A stretch of DNA of 64,000 bases, from positions 1 through 64,000 of the forward strand of contig JBAROV010000050.1 of the NCBI GenBank assembly GCA_049642465.1, written 5' to 3'. A model generated the notes under the pieces. The model saw only the letters and a list, made by a program, of their open reading frames with translations. It ran no database searches and was not told the origin of the DNA. A program made the translations under genes and the position numbers. Source of the stretch: CAWDPQ01 sp049642465 (lineage in GTDB: Bacteria > Acidobacteriota > Vicinamibacteria > Vicinamibacterales > 2-12-FULL-66-21). Positions 26,455 to 35,272 of this stretch are shown in pieces (position 1 is the stretch's first letter; each line of letters starts with the position of its first letter).

Positions 26455-27162
26455 ATGCGCAAAGGATTTCTGGTTTTGTTCTTGCTGACCTTCGGTGTGT
26501 TAGCCCGTCCGGCTTCTGCTGAGCCGCTTCAGATCACGAGTGGCGTGTTTCTCCTCGACATCGAAGGGGACCTGTTCACATTGAGCGGACCCGGTTTCAG
26601 CCTCACGACGATCGCACCTGACGGACGCTCACCCATTCAGCCTGGTGCGCTCGGGATCTATTCGACGAAGCTGTTTCCAGGGCGATGCGAGCCGTCGGTC
26701 GAGCAGTTCGGGTTCTGCCCAGAAGCCGAAGGCTCCCTCGTCGACTGGAGCTTCCAGACCACCGGCGGTGAACAGCTCCTCGGAAGGGGAAACGTCGTGC
26801 TTGACGGCTCGAGTGCCACGAACGTGGACTTCGTCGGATCGATGCAATTCAACGTCGTCCCGACACGGCTCTCAACGGGTGGCATCCTGGATTTCGACTT
26901 CATGGCGCCATTCTCGTTCGAGGCGACGATTCGCGGGCTTCAGAACGGACAGGAGCTCTTTGCGCGGCAGTTCATCGGCAGTGGCCAGGTGAGCGTCAAC
27001 TACGAGGGGACCCAGACGCCTGGCGTTCTGGCCGCTGCGGACGAGACGATCGAGTACCAGTTCGCGGCCGCCCCTGCGCCAATTCCGGAACCAGGGACGA
27101 TGGTGCTGCTGGGTTCAGGGCTGACGGCCGCACTGCTGCGAAAACGACAGCGCGCGAGATAG
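26455..27162 (+). CDS. PEP-CTERM sorting-domain protein
   Basis: 235 residues from ATG 26455 (GGGAGGT upstream; an earlier in-frame ATG adds 29 residues before the signal peptide MRKGFLVLFLLTFGVL). The mature part is beta-rich with two Cys (GRCEPSVEQFGFC). The C-terminus is a complete exosortase signal: IPEPGTMVLLGSGLTAALL then RKRQRAR. Such proteins are processed at the inner membrane by exosortase and sent to the envelope or biofilm matrix. Function of the body unknown. Confidence 0.85.
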   Translation: MRKGFLVLFLLTFGVLARPASAEPLQITSGVFLLDIEGDLFTLSGPGFSLTTIAPDGRSPIQPGALGIYSTKLFPGRCEPSVEQFGFCPEAEGSLVDWSFQTTGGEQLLGRGNVVLDGSSATNVDFVGSMQFNVVPTRLSTGGILDFDFMAPFSFEATIRGLQNGQELFARQFIGSGQVSVNYEGTQTPGVLAAADETIEYQFAAAPAPIPEPGTMVLLGSGLTAALLRKRQRAR

Positions 27163-27222
27163 CGAGAAACGGTCACCAATTCGACAATCGGCTCGAGGAT
27201 CGATCGTGCCAGAATTTGCCTT

Positions 27223-28200
27223 CTGACACAGATCAGCGCGAAGGACCGGATTCTCGGCTGCCTCAAGGGCCTTGCAACCGGGGACGCGATCGGCAAGCAG
27301 ACGGAGACGCTGTCGCACGACAGCGTCCTCCGTTGGTATCCCGAAGGCGTCCGCGGCTTCGAAGGACTGCCTGGAACCGTCATTCCGCGATACGCCGGAA
27401 ACGCCAAGCGAGAGTGGTTGATTGGCGAAACCACCGACGACACCGAGCGAACGACAGCCGTGGCCAGGGCGATTCTTTGCGATCGGGCGGTCAGACACGT
27501 GACGGTCGGGCAGGAGTTGCTCACTTGCACGAAATGCGTGCATCCGGGCCTGAAGTCGTTGTGGGAATTCCATCAGGCCGCGGATCCCGCACGCGTGGCG
27601 GATCGCCACGACGGGTGCGGCGCCGCGGTTCGCGTTGCCCCGGTCGGCATCCTCTTTAGGTCGACGCACTTCGAGGAAATCGTAGCCGGAGCGCGGGAAG
27701 CCTCCATCTCCACGCACGGCGGTCCGCTGGCGCTCGCGGCCGCCGCCGCAACCGCTGCTGCAGTGTCAGCGGCTATCGACGAAGCCGGGTCGGACGAGGC
27801 GCTCGAACTCGCGCAGCGTGCCGCGGATCGGGCGGAGTCTGACCGAACGGGTTCATCAGCAACCGTCTTCGCGACGGCGATCCGAACGATCTCCAGCGAC
27901 TTGAGCCGATGGCCGCGGCTCGATCCTGCGGCGGTGGCGGCGACGTACTTTCCAGACAATCCTCTGACGATCGTGCCGCTTGCCCTTGCGTTGGCAACCG
28001 TCACGCACTCGGCTGAGGCAGCGATTCTCCTGGCAACGAACATCGGCGGAGACAGCGACTCGGTTGCGTCGATCGCGGGCGCGATCCTCGGTGCGCGTTA
28101 TCCAGAGACCGTGAACGAAGACTGGTACCGAATTGTGGAGACGGTCAACGGCCACAATCTCGTCGCGGTTGGGGAGGCCTTGAGCGATCTCCGCGGCTGA
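27223..28200 (+). CDS. ADP-ribosylglycohydrolase family protein, start unclear
   Basis: About 320 residues. GCLKGLATGDAIGKQTE at the N-terminus, TTDDTE, and C-terminal GGDSDSVASIAGAILGA match the family and give its dinuclear metal ligands; the family removes ADP-ribose from Arg of proteins or from related compounds. No ATG, GTG or TTG occurs in frame before the conserved N-terminus: the frame is open back to the PEP-CTERM stop and only a CTG at 27223 is available. So the start is non-canonical or the 5' end carries a lesion. The catalytic core looks intact. Confidence 0.7.
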   Translation: MTQISAKDRILGCLKGLATGDAIGKQTETLSHDSVLRWYPEGVRGFEGLPGTVIPRYAGNAKREWLIGETTDDTERTTAVARAILCDRAVRHVTVGQELLTCTKCVHPGLKSLWEFHQAADPARVADRHDGCGAAVRVAPVGILFRSTHFEEIVAGAREASISTHGGPLALAAAAATAAAVSAAIDEAGSDEALELAQRAADRAESDRTGSSATVFATAIRTISSDLSRWPRLDPAAVAATYFPDNPLTIVPLALALATVTHSAEAAILLATNIGGDSDSVASIAGAILGARYPETVNEDWYRIVETVNGHNLVAVGEALSDLRG

Positions 28201-28270
28201 TGACGGTCCCCCGCGAGCGAGCGTGTAGGGGAGTTCGAGGGGCCGAAGCCCCCTCGACCAAAAGAGAAGC

Positions 28271-28343
28271 GCGCCCGACAGGGCTCGAACCTGTAACCTT
28301 CGGCTCCGGAGGCCGACGCTCTATCCAGTTGAGCTACGGGCGC
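28271..28343 (-). tRNA. tRNA-Arg (anticodon CCG)
   Basis: Full cloverleaf on the minus strand: acceptor GCGCCCG pairs with CGGGCGC, D arm GCTC/GAGC, anticodon loop CTCCGGA, T loop TTCGAGC. The CCA is not encoded. Confidence 0.9.
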
Positions 28344-28425
28344 AAAATCGTCAAGTCGCTATTCGCTAGTCCTTTTCGCGTGGCCTGCCCACCCGTAGCT
28401 CCCGCTGTCCCGCGTGAGCGAAGGG

Positions 28426-28502
<77 letters not shown>

Positions 28503-28527
28503 AGCCTGTCGAAACTCCGATCATACT

Positions 28528-28938
28528 TCAGCTCCCGGATTCGTTGTGGACTGGCAGACTCTCATCATCCTCGGAGGGCAGCGGGTTCCTGGCGAAGCAC
28601 AAGTCGTCGACGATCCGGCCGTTGATGAGGTGTTCCTGAATGATGCGCTCCGCGTTTTCAGGCGTCACATTCCGATACCACGTGCCTTCGGGGTAAACGA
28701 CACAAATCGGTCCCTGGGTGCAGATGCGAAGGCAGAGACACTTGGTGCGGTAGCACGGGCCGTCAGGACCTGAGATGTTCAACGCCTTCATCCGCGCTTT
28801 TACATAATTCCAGATCTCTTCACCAGTGGCTGGATCGGTGCAGTCGGGACCAATGCAGATGAACAGGTGCCGTCGCAGCCGGCCGACGCCGAAGCTGGCG
28901 GCGGCTTGTTCGGGCGTCAAGTCTTTTCGCTTGGCCAT
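28528..28938 (-). CDS. Thioredoxin-like [2Fe-2S] ferredoxin
   Basis: 136 residues. Cysteines at 28, 33, 62, 67, 69, 73 and 79 occur in HLFICIGPDC, CYRTKCLCLRIC and GPICVVYPEGTWY, the last being the hallmark of thioredoxin-fold (Shethna-type) ferredoxins found free or in hydrogenase and dehydrogenase complexes. There are more Cys than the four needed for one cluster. The C-terminal ~25 residues are acidic. No redox partner lies next to it. Confidence 0.8.
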   Translation of the reverse strand: MAKRKDLTPEQAAASFGVGRLRRHLFICIGPDCTDPATGEEIWNYVKARMKALNISGPDGPCYRTKCLCLRICTQGPICVVYPEGTWYRNVTPENAERIIQEHLINGRIVDDLCFARNPLPSEDDESLPVHNESGS

Positions 28939-29069
28939 CGATCGTTCCGGCTCGACAGTTCACGCGGCCCCGCGCGCCTCGCGGTCGCTCGTGTCGAGTC
29001 GCCTTGATGATAGCCCACGTGTTCGTGGCACCTGCTTTGCTCGGCTTGGGTCACGCGAAAGGAGAGTGC

Positions 29070-29285
29070 ATGGCGAACCAACGCGACCGCGACACGAACG
29101 ATCTCATCAGGGACAGCGACGAGTTCGGTGGCAGCAGCGCCGATCGGACGCCGGGGGCGCCATCCGGCGAGCGGGTGGGTGGACGCTCGGAAGAGAACAT
29201 GCGCGGAACGGGAGACGACAGCGACGAGGACGAATTCGAAGATAGCGACGACGTGGAAGACGAAGACGAGGAAGGGACTATCTGA
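29070..29285 (+). CDS. Small acidic hydrophilic protein
   Basis: 71 residues from ATG 29070 (AAAGGAGAG 6 nt upstream). It is rich in Asp, Glu and Gly and ends with a run of acidic residues (DVEDEDEEGTI). It looks disordered and resembles small stress-related hydrophilic proteins only in composition. Function unknown. Confidence 0.55.
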   Translation: MANQRDRDTNDLIRDSDEFGGSSADRTPGAPSGERVGGRSEENMRGTGDDSDEDEFEDSDDVEDEDEEGTI

Positions 29286-29358
29286 AAGGGAAAAGGGAGA
29301 AGGGAGAAGGGAGAAGGGAAAAGGGAAAAGCGTTTTCCCTTCTCCCTTTTCCCTTTTC
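29285..29358. terminator. Purine-rich repeat and bidirectional hairpin
   Basis: About six short GGGARAA-type repeats (29288-29330) are followed by their near-complement (29332-29358), giving a long stem with a tiny loop and a T-rich end. It lies between two converging genes and should terminate both. Confidence 0.65.
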
Positions 29359-31409
29359 TAGACCTGTCGAGCGTACTTTCTGAACACGGCCTCGAGATTC
29401 GCGGCTTTTGCCGTCCGCAGACGTTGCCACAGATCCCCCACCTGCTCGAATCGGGCCGGTGCCGTTACGACCGTGTAGTCACGCGGATCGATCGGCGCGT
29501 CGAGTTCCTCCCACGTGAGTGGCGTTGACACGCCGGCGAACTCGCTTGCCCTGGCGCTGTAGGCCGTGGCGAGTGTCTTTCCCAGGATGTTCTGGAGAAA
29601 ATCGATGTAGACCGTCCCTCGGGGTCGCGCGCGCACGGCGCGTTCCACAGTCGCGACTTTCGGATGCCGCGACGCAATCACGGTAGCCACGATCTGACAG
29701 AACAGCATGCCGGACTCGTACGACGTGCCCGGCGGCAGCGGGATGTACACATGCAGTCCGCTCGACCCCGAAGTCTTCGGTACGCCCGACACCTTGAGGG
29801 ACGCAAGCTCGTCGCGCACCCACCGCGCCACGTCCAGCACCCGCGAGAATGGCGTGTTGTCACCGGGATCCAGATCGAGCGCGACGTAGTCCGCGTCGAG
29901 CGGCGATTGGACGCGCGAGAACCAGGGGTCCTGCGAGATCGCCGCAATCTGCGTCATGTAGAGGAGCGTGATCAGCGAGCCGCCGACGAACCGCCGGGCA
30001 CCAGGTTCGGAAATCGGGTCCAGTTCATCAGGCAGCGTTTCGATGCGGACGCTCGGCGGAGGTTTTTCCTGACGCGAACGCTGCTGATAGAACGCCGGAC
30101 CGTCAACGCCGTTCGGAAACCGCTTCATGACGAGCGGTCGATCAGCAACGGCGGGAAGAATGTACGGTGAGACACGAGCGTAGTACCGAAGCAGATCGCC
30201 TTTGGTCAATTTCAGCTTCGGCCAGAAAATCTTTGAGAGATTCGTGACCCCGAGTCTCGAGCCATCGGGCAATTCGATCGTGCCATCGCGCCGAGCGTCC
30301 TCGAGCCCACGTAACTGATCCACGACCGGCTGGAGGGAGGCGTCGGGGGGCTTCTCTTTCCCGCGCTTCCTTTTCACGGGCACTTCTTTTGTCAGGGCTC
30401 GCGGGGCCCCAGCAGGGGCTTCTTTTATTACTTCGGCGGCTTTCTTGTCGTCGCGCAGGCCGAGATAAACGGGGTGGCGCAGCTTGTTGTCGTCGGTCCA
30501 CTCGGTGAAGCGGACTTGCGCCACCAGATCCGGACGTACCCAATGGGCCGGCTCGTTCGTCTTGATCCGCTCGCGGAACGGCGAGGTCTTCGTCTCGCGT
30601 GCCTCGAGCAGCTTCGACACGCGTGCGAGTTCCGCCTGATCGAACCCCGTGCCCGTGTGACCGACATACGTCAGCGGCGCGTGCGGATCCTTTCCGTCGT
30701 GAACGCCGAGGAGCAGTGCGCCGAAGTACTGCCGTGTCTGACGAGGCTCGGTCCAGCCGCCGACGACGAATTCCTGTTGCTGGACGATCTTGAGTTTGCG
30801 CCAGGCAGGGGTTCGGCGTCCTGAGTGATACGGCGAACGGGCATCCTTGGCAATCAGACCCTCCCAACCCTCCTTTCGTGCACGTGAAAGGAGCGCACGG
30901 GCGTCGCCCGCCACCTGCTCGCTCAATCGAAGCGCTTGCGACAGCGCCGGGCGGACGCGCGCTTCGAGACGCTGCCGACGTTCGGTCAGCGCGAGGCCGC
31001 GGACGTCTTCTGCGCCATCTCGAAGGAGGTCGAAGAGGATGAGCGCCGTCGGCTGACTCGCGTCGAGCCGCTCGACGTCGCGCGATCCCTTCAGGTGAAT
31101 GCGTCCTTGCAGCCGCTGAAATCCAGCCGGCCGGCCCTCTTTGTCGAGCGCGACGATCTCGCCATCAAGCAGCAGCGGCCCTTTGACAGAGGCTGCCAGC
31201 GGGGTGAGGGCTTTGACAATCGAAGGAAACTGGCTGGTCTTGTCGTTGCCGAGGCGGGACCAGATCTGAATACGCCCGGGTTCCACATGAACGAGCGCCC
31301 GGATGCCATCATATTTGGGTTCGTAGACAAGGCCTGGTTGGGTCAGTGGGGGCTCGGACAGCGTGGCCAGCATGGGCCGGACGTTTGCGGGGTTCTCGCG
31401 CCACTGCAT
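29358..31409 (-). CDS. ligD: DNA ligase D (ligase and polymerase domains)
   Basis: 683 residues. The N-terminal half is an ATP-dependent DNA ligase: EPKYDGIRA with nucleotidyl Lys32, DGEIVALD, and the OB fold ending near FTEWTDDNKLRHPVY. The C-terminal half (~390-683) is the LigD primase-polymerase: VMKRFPNGVDGPAFYQQ, the catalytic LDLDPGD, and SGSSGLHVYIPL. The phosphoesterase domain is absent. LigD seals breaks held by Ku in bacterial non-homologous end joining. It is divergent from ku at 31531. Confidence 0.93.
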   Translation of the reverse strand: MQWRENPANVRPMLATLSEPPLTQPGLVYEPKYDGIRALVHVEPGRIQIWSRLGNDKTSQFPSIVKALTPLAASVKGPLLLDGEIVALDKEGRPAGFQRLQGRIHLKGSRDVERLDASQPTALILFDLLRDGAEDVRGLALTERRQRLEARVRPALSQALRLSEQVAGDARALLSRARKEGWEGLIAKDARSPYHSGRRTPAWRKLKIVQQQEFVVGGWTEPRQTRQYFGALLLGVHDGKDPHAPLTYVGHTGTGFDQAELARVSKLLEARETKTSPFRERIKTNEPAHWVRPDLVAQVRFTEWTDDNKLRHPVYLGLRDDKKAAEVIKEAPAGAPRALTKEVPVKRKRGKEKPPDASLQPVVDQLRGLEDARRDGTIELPDGSRLGVTNLSKIFWPKLKLTKGDLLRYYARVSPYILPAVADRPLVMKRFPNGVDGPAFYQQRSRQEKPPPSVRIETLPDELDPISEPGARRFVGGSLITLLYMTQIAAISQDPWFSRVQSPLDADYVALDLDPGDNTPFSRVLDVARWVRDELASLKVSGVPKTSGSSGLHVYIPLPPGTSYESGMLFCQIVATVIASRHPKVATVERAVRARPRGTVYIDFLQNILGKTLATAYSARASEFAGVSTPLTWEELDAPIDPRDYTVVTAPARFEQVGDLWQRLRTAKAANLEAVFRKYARQV

Positions 31410-31530
31410 TCGGCGATCTTACGTGACGGGGCTCGGGGCTCGGGACTCGGGGCGCGCAATTGTGTGCAGCCTCTAAAAGTGTGCGGAAGAGGCACGAAAA
31501 GCCGATAATCTGGGCTGCGAAGGAGAGAGT

Positions 31531-32391
31531 ATGGCCGCGCGTCCGACTTGGAAAGGCTTTCTCAAAATCAGCTTGGTCAATATCCCGGTTCGGGTGTTTC
31601 CGGCGACGGACTCGGCCGCGACCATCAGCTTCAACCAGCTGCACGCCGAATGTCAGACCCGTATTCAACAGAAGCGCTGGTGCCCGCACTGCGAGCGCGA
31701 AGTGCCGATGTCGGAAATCGCCAAGGGCTACGAATTCGAGAAGGGGCGATACGTGGTGATGTCGGAAGATGACATCTCGAAAGTGCGACCGGAGTCGACG
31801 CGGGTGATCGATCTGGTGCAGTTCACGGACGCCGCCGCGATCGATCCGATCTACGTCGAGCGTCCGTATTACCTCGCCCCGGACGGGGCGATGGCGCAGG
31901 AAGCCTTCGCCGTCATGCGCGAGGGGATGAAGGGGAAAGCGGGCATCGGCAAACTGGCCCTCTACGGTCGCGAGTACCTGGTCGCGGTTCAGCCAAAGGA
32001 CAAGGGGCTCGTCATGTACACCATGCGGCACGCCAAAGAAGTACGCAGCATGGAACACATCGAAGAGCTCGACAGTGTGCCATCAAAGGTGAAGCCCGAC
32101 GAAATCAAGCTCGCCAAGCAGGTGATTGAAAACTTCGAAGGCGAGCTGGATCTTCGAGAGTACCGCGACGAGTATCAGGAGGAACTGCAGCGCATCATCG
32201 ACGCGAAGATCGCGGGCGAGGAGGTTGTCGCGACGGTCGAGGAGACACCACCCAAAGTGGTCAACCTGATGGATGCGCTGCGCCAGAGCCTCGATCGCGT
32301 CAGCACCGGCAAGAAGAAGTCAGCCAAAGCTGACATGGAGAAGCCCGTGAAGGCGGCGCGAGTGCCGGCCAAGAAACGCGCGGCGCGCTAG
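31531..32391 (+). CDS. ku: Ku protein (non-homologous end joining)
   Basis: 286 residues, typical bacterial Ku length. It begins with WKGFLKISLVNIPVRVF and contains CPHCEREVPMSEIAKGYEF and DPIYVERPYYLAPD, all family segments for the ring-shaped homodimer that threads on DNA ends. The C-terminus is lysine-rich (KKKSAKADMEKPVKAAR), as in Ku proteins that recruit LigD. GGAGAG precedes ATG 31531. It shares a 120-bp divergent intergenic region with ligD. Confidence 0.95.
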   Translation: MAARPTWKGFLKISLVNIPVRVFPATDSAATISFNQLHAECQTRIQQKRWCPHCEREVPMSEIAKGYEFEKGRYVVMSEDDISKVRPESTRVIDLVQFTDAAAIDPIYVERPYYLAPDGAMAQEAFAVMREGMKGKAGIGKLALYGREYLVAVQPKDKGLVMYTMRHAKEVRSMEHIEELDSVPSKVKPDEIKLAKQVIENFEGELDLREYRDEYQEELQRIIDAKIAGEEVVATVEETPPKVVNLMDALRQSLDRVSTGKKKSAKADMEKPVKAARVPAKKRAAR

Positions 32392-32702
32392 CGGGAGAGC
32401 AGCTCGAATATCTGCGCGCGCACCCACTGCGGCGTCGATCCCTGACCGCAGCGGATACTCAGCGACTTATTGTCGAATTCAATCCGCCACACGCCTGGTT
32501 GCGACGGAGCCTGGACCACCGTGAGTGTCGACGCACTCACACCCAGCTCCTTGAGCGCCTTGCGCGCGATGCGTTCCACGTCCTGTTGTTCCAAGTGTTC
32601 CTCGACTGGGGACGACTGCATTCTCCGCGACGTGACCAGTCGCGTCAAGCGTTCTCGCGCCCGCTCGAATTCCTCCCGGACACAGTTTGGTGTTGTTGAC
32701 AC
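32388..32702 (-). CDS. Hypothetical protein
   Basis: 104 residues. No family recognised. The middle has RIARKALKELGVSASTLTVV and the C-terminus RCGQGSTPQWVRAQIFELL, suggesting a small alpha/beta domain. It converges with ku, overlapping by 4 nt. It could be a shadow, but the sequence composition looks coding. Confidence 0.45.
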   Translation of the reverse strand: MSTTPNCVREEFERARERLTRLVTSRRMQSSPVEEHLEQQDVERIARKALKELGVSASTLTVVQAPSQPGVWRIEFDNKSLSIRCGQGSTPQWVRAQIFELLSR

Positions 32703-32755
32703 AGTTTGGTTGACAAGCGTTTTGGGCGCCGATACGCTCGCCCGTCACAACCATA

Positions 32756-33517
32756 ATGCGACATGCCTTGGAGTTTCCGCCGGCGCGGCTCCTCAGACTC
32801 TCCCAGCTGGAGCGTTGGCATTTCTGGTTCGTCGCCCGCCGAAAACTCCTCGATCGCTTGCTGAGCACGGCGTGCCCCTCGGGGTTCGCCCGGGCGCTCG
32901 ATGTGGGTTGTGGGACCGGAGCCAACGTTGCCGTCATTCGCTCGCACGCTCGTCGTGTCGCCTGTATCGATTTCCGACCGGAGGGACTCGTTCAGGCCGC
33001 GGAGCAACCCCGCCGAGACGTCCATTTCGTCCGCGGCGTCGCCACTCTGCTCCCATTTTTGAGCGGCGGATTCGACCTCGTGACGGTACTCGACGTCCTC
33101 GAGCACGTGGACGACGAGGCCGCGCTCGCCGAGATCCGGCGCGTGCTTCGTCCGGGCGGAGCCCTGGTGATCAGCGTCCCGGCAATGCCGTGGTTGTGGA
33201 GTTACCGCGACCGTGATGCGGGCCACCGTCGCCGCTATCAGCGGCACCGCCTGCTGGAGTTGATTCGGGAGTCGCAGTTCGATTTGCATTGGGTGAACTA
33301 CTTTCAATGCCTGCTTTTTCCATTGGTCCTGGCGCGCGCGGTCGGCCGGAACACCCCGGGCGTCAGGGATCTCGAAGAGACGCCGGCCCCTCTGCTGAAC
33401 GCCGTGCTGGGCTGGATTAGCCGCGCGGAAGTGCACCTCAGTCGATTCGTGTCGTGGCCGTTCGGATCATCGTTGGTCGCCGTGTGTCGGAAGCCGGACC
33501 ATGAAGTCTCTCTTTGA
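32756..33517 (+). CDS. Class I SAM-dependent methyltransferase
   Basis: 253 residues. The SAM-binding motif is LDVGCGTGANV, followed by FDLVTVLDVLEHVDDE and the post-motif VLRPGGALVISVPA. The N-terminal RWHFWFVARRKLL and C-terminal helical region resemble methyltransferases from polysaccharide clusters. It is the first gene of a six-gene operon with overlapping starts and stops to 38.3 kb. Confidence 0.85.
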   Translation: MRHALEFPPARLLRLSQLERWHFWFVARRKLLDRLLSTACPSGFARALDVGCGTGANVAVIRSHARRVACIDFRPEGLVQAAEQPRRDVHFVRGVATLLPFLSGGFDLVTVLDVLEHVDDEAALAEIRRVLRPGGALVISVPAMPWLWSYRDRDAGHRRRYQRHRLLELIRESQFDLHWVNYFQCLLFPLVLARAVGRNTPGVRDLEETPAPLLNAVLGWISRAEVHLSRFVSWPFGSSLVAVCRKPDHEVSL

Positions 33518-34313
33518 TCTGTTCCTGTTTTCGACGAACCCACGCGAGATTCGAGAAGCAGTGGCGGCCGGCGTCGAAGGTGTGGTCGTCGACTGGGAGC
33601 AGCTTGGGAAGGCGGATCGCCAGCATCACGCGGATACGGAAATCAATAGACACACTGTGGAGGATTTGCGCATCGCGCGTGCAAGCACGCGGGCAACCGT
33701 CGTGTGTCGGATCAACCCGGTCGGCGTGACGACCAAACGAGAGATTGAGGACGCAATCGCGGCGGGCGCCGATGAAATCCTGCTGCCGATGGTGCGGTCG
33801 GTCAAGGAAGTCAGCGCGGCGGTTGGAATGGCGCGGGAGCGCTGTGGCGTCGGGATTCTGGTGGAGACGGTCGAGGCGGTCGAGTCCGCCGGCGAGCTGG
33901 CCCGCCTGCCTCTTTCGCGGGTCTACGTCGGGTTGAACGATTTGATGATCGATCGCGGGCACACCAACATCTTTACCGCAGTACTCGACGGTACGATCGA
34001 GCGCATCCGCTCGAACTTCGCTGTGCCGTTCGGCTTCGGGGGCCTGACGTTGGTCGAGCGCGGATTTCCTGTACCTTGCCGCCTGTTGATCGCTGAAATG
34101 GCTCGACTCGACTGCAGGTTCAGCTTTCTCCGCCGGTCGTTCCACCGCGACATGGCCGGTCATCGGCCGAGCGACGAGATCCCTCGCATCCTGGAAGCCA
34201 TCACCATCGCCACGCGCCGACGATCGGATGACGTCGTTCGCGATCGATTCGAACTCACTGACACGATCAACCGCATGCTGTTCGAGCGTCCGGCGCGTTT
34301 GGAGATCGCGTGA
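33501..34313 (+). CDS. HpcH/HpaI aldolase-type (CitE-like) enzyme
   Basis: 270 residues. A TIM-barrel fold with GVEGVVVDWEQLGK near the N-terminus, CRINPVG (substrate Arg), AGADEILLPMV, GILVETVEAVESA (metal Glu) and VGLNDLMID. The family cleaves or forms C-C bonds in 2-keto-3-deoxy or citryl-type compounds using a divalent metal. Within a sugar operon it may make or use a keto-deoxy acid (inference). It overlaps the methyltransferase by 17 nt and the epimerase by 4 nt. Confidence 0.75.
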   Translation: MKSLFDLFLFSTNPREIREAVAAGVEGVVVDWEQLGKADRQHHADTEINRHTVEDLRIARASTRATVVCRINPVGVTTKREIEDAIAAGADEILLPMVRSVKEVSAAVGMARERCGVGILVETVEAVESAGELARLPLSRVYVGLNDLMIDRGHTNIFTAVLDGTIERIRSNFAVPFGFGGLTLVERGFPVPCRLLIAEMARLDCRFSFLRRSFHRDMAGHRPSDEIPRILEAITIATRRRSDDVVRDRFELTDTINRMLFERPARLEIA

Positions 34314-35272
34314 CCAGCCGCTGGCACGGGAGCTCAGTGCTCATCACCGGCGCCGGCGGTTTCATCGGGGCCAACCTCGCTCGTCGGCTGGTGCATCTCG
34401 GAGCGCGCGTGCACGCGGTTCTCCGTCCGTCCACTCCGCTCTGGCGGCTCGAAGATGTCGTGTCGAGCCTCGTCATCCACCGCGCGGACATGACGGAGCG
34501 TGTCGATCTGGAGCGCGCGGTTCGCAGAGCCGAACCCGCCGTCGTCTTCCACCTCGCCGCCCAGGGGGCGAGCCGTCACGGCGTCGAGGCGGCGCAACTG
34601 TTTCACACGAACGTCGTCGGCACTTTGAACCTCCTGGTTGCGACGGAGTGTCAGTCCGTTGCACGGTTCGTCCAGCTCGGCGGGTCGTCCGAATACGGGC
34701 CCCGAACGTCGGCGTTGTGCGAGACGGATCGTCTGGAACCTGTTACGCCGTATGGCGTCTCGAAGGCCGCTGCGACGCTCACGTGTCAGCAGTATGCGCG
34801 GGCCAACGGCCGTGGCATCGTCATCTTGCGTCCGTTCTCTGTCTACGGCCCCTGGGAGGCGGCGTCGCGGCTGATCCCGACGGCCATGCTGGCTGCGCTG
34901 GAGGACCGCGAACTACCGCTGACCCCACTCGGGTATCGCCGCGATTTGGTGTACGTCGACGACGTCGTGGATGCGTGCCTGATGGCAGCGGTTCAAGACG
35001 TTGCCCCCGGCGAGATTCTGAACGTGGGCACCGGCCGTCACTGGACCAACGAAGAGGTCATCAGCACGATCGAGCGCGTATGCGGCCGTCCGATTCGAGT
35101 CCGGGTGGGTCAGTTTCAGCCGCGGCTTTCAGACACCTCTCATTGGGTGGCGGACACGAGCAAGACCGAACGCGTTCTCGGCTGGAAGGCCACACGCACG
35201 CTGGAAGCAGGGCTGGCCGAGACCGTCGCCTGGTTTGTCGCGCAGCGCGAAAGAACCTATGCCCGCGAGTGA
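34310..35272 (+). CDS. NAD-dependent epimerase/dehydratase
   Basis: 320 residues from GTG 34310, overlapping the previous stop. Extended SDR fold: ITGAGGFIGANLARRL (NAD binding), HLAAQGASRH, and catalytic YGVSKAAA with Tyr and Lys. The substrate is probably a nucleotide sugar. The upstream Ser-rich GGSSEYG is typical of UDP- or CDP-sugar epimerases. Fourth-domain segments FSVYGP and YVDDVVDA fit. Confidence 0.9.
   Translation: MTSRWHGSSVLITGAGGFIGANLARRLVHLGARVHAVLRPSTPLWRLEDVVSSLVIHRADMTERVDLERAVRRAEPAVVFHLAAQGASRHGVEAAQLFHTNVVGTLNLLVATECQSVARFVQLGGSSEYGPRTSALCETDRLEPVTPYGVSKAAATLTCQQYARANGRGIVILRPFSVYGPWEAASRLIPTAMLAALEDRELPLTPLGYRRDLVYVDDVVDACLMAAVQDVAPGEILNVGTGRHWTNEEVISTIERVCGRPIRVRVGQFQPRLSDTSHWVADTSKTERVLGWKATRTLEAGLAETVAWFVAQRERTYARE

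Noticed and set aside
29285..29358. Repeat array considered as CRISPR-like
   Set aside because: Units are 7 nt, without spacers; it is a simple purine repeat with its complement.
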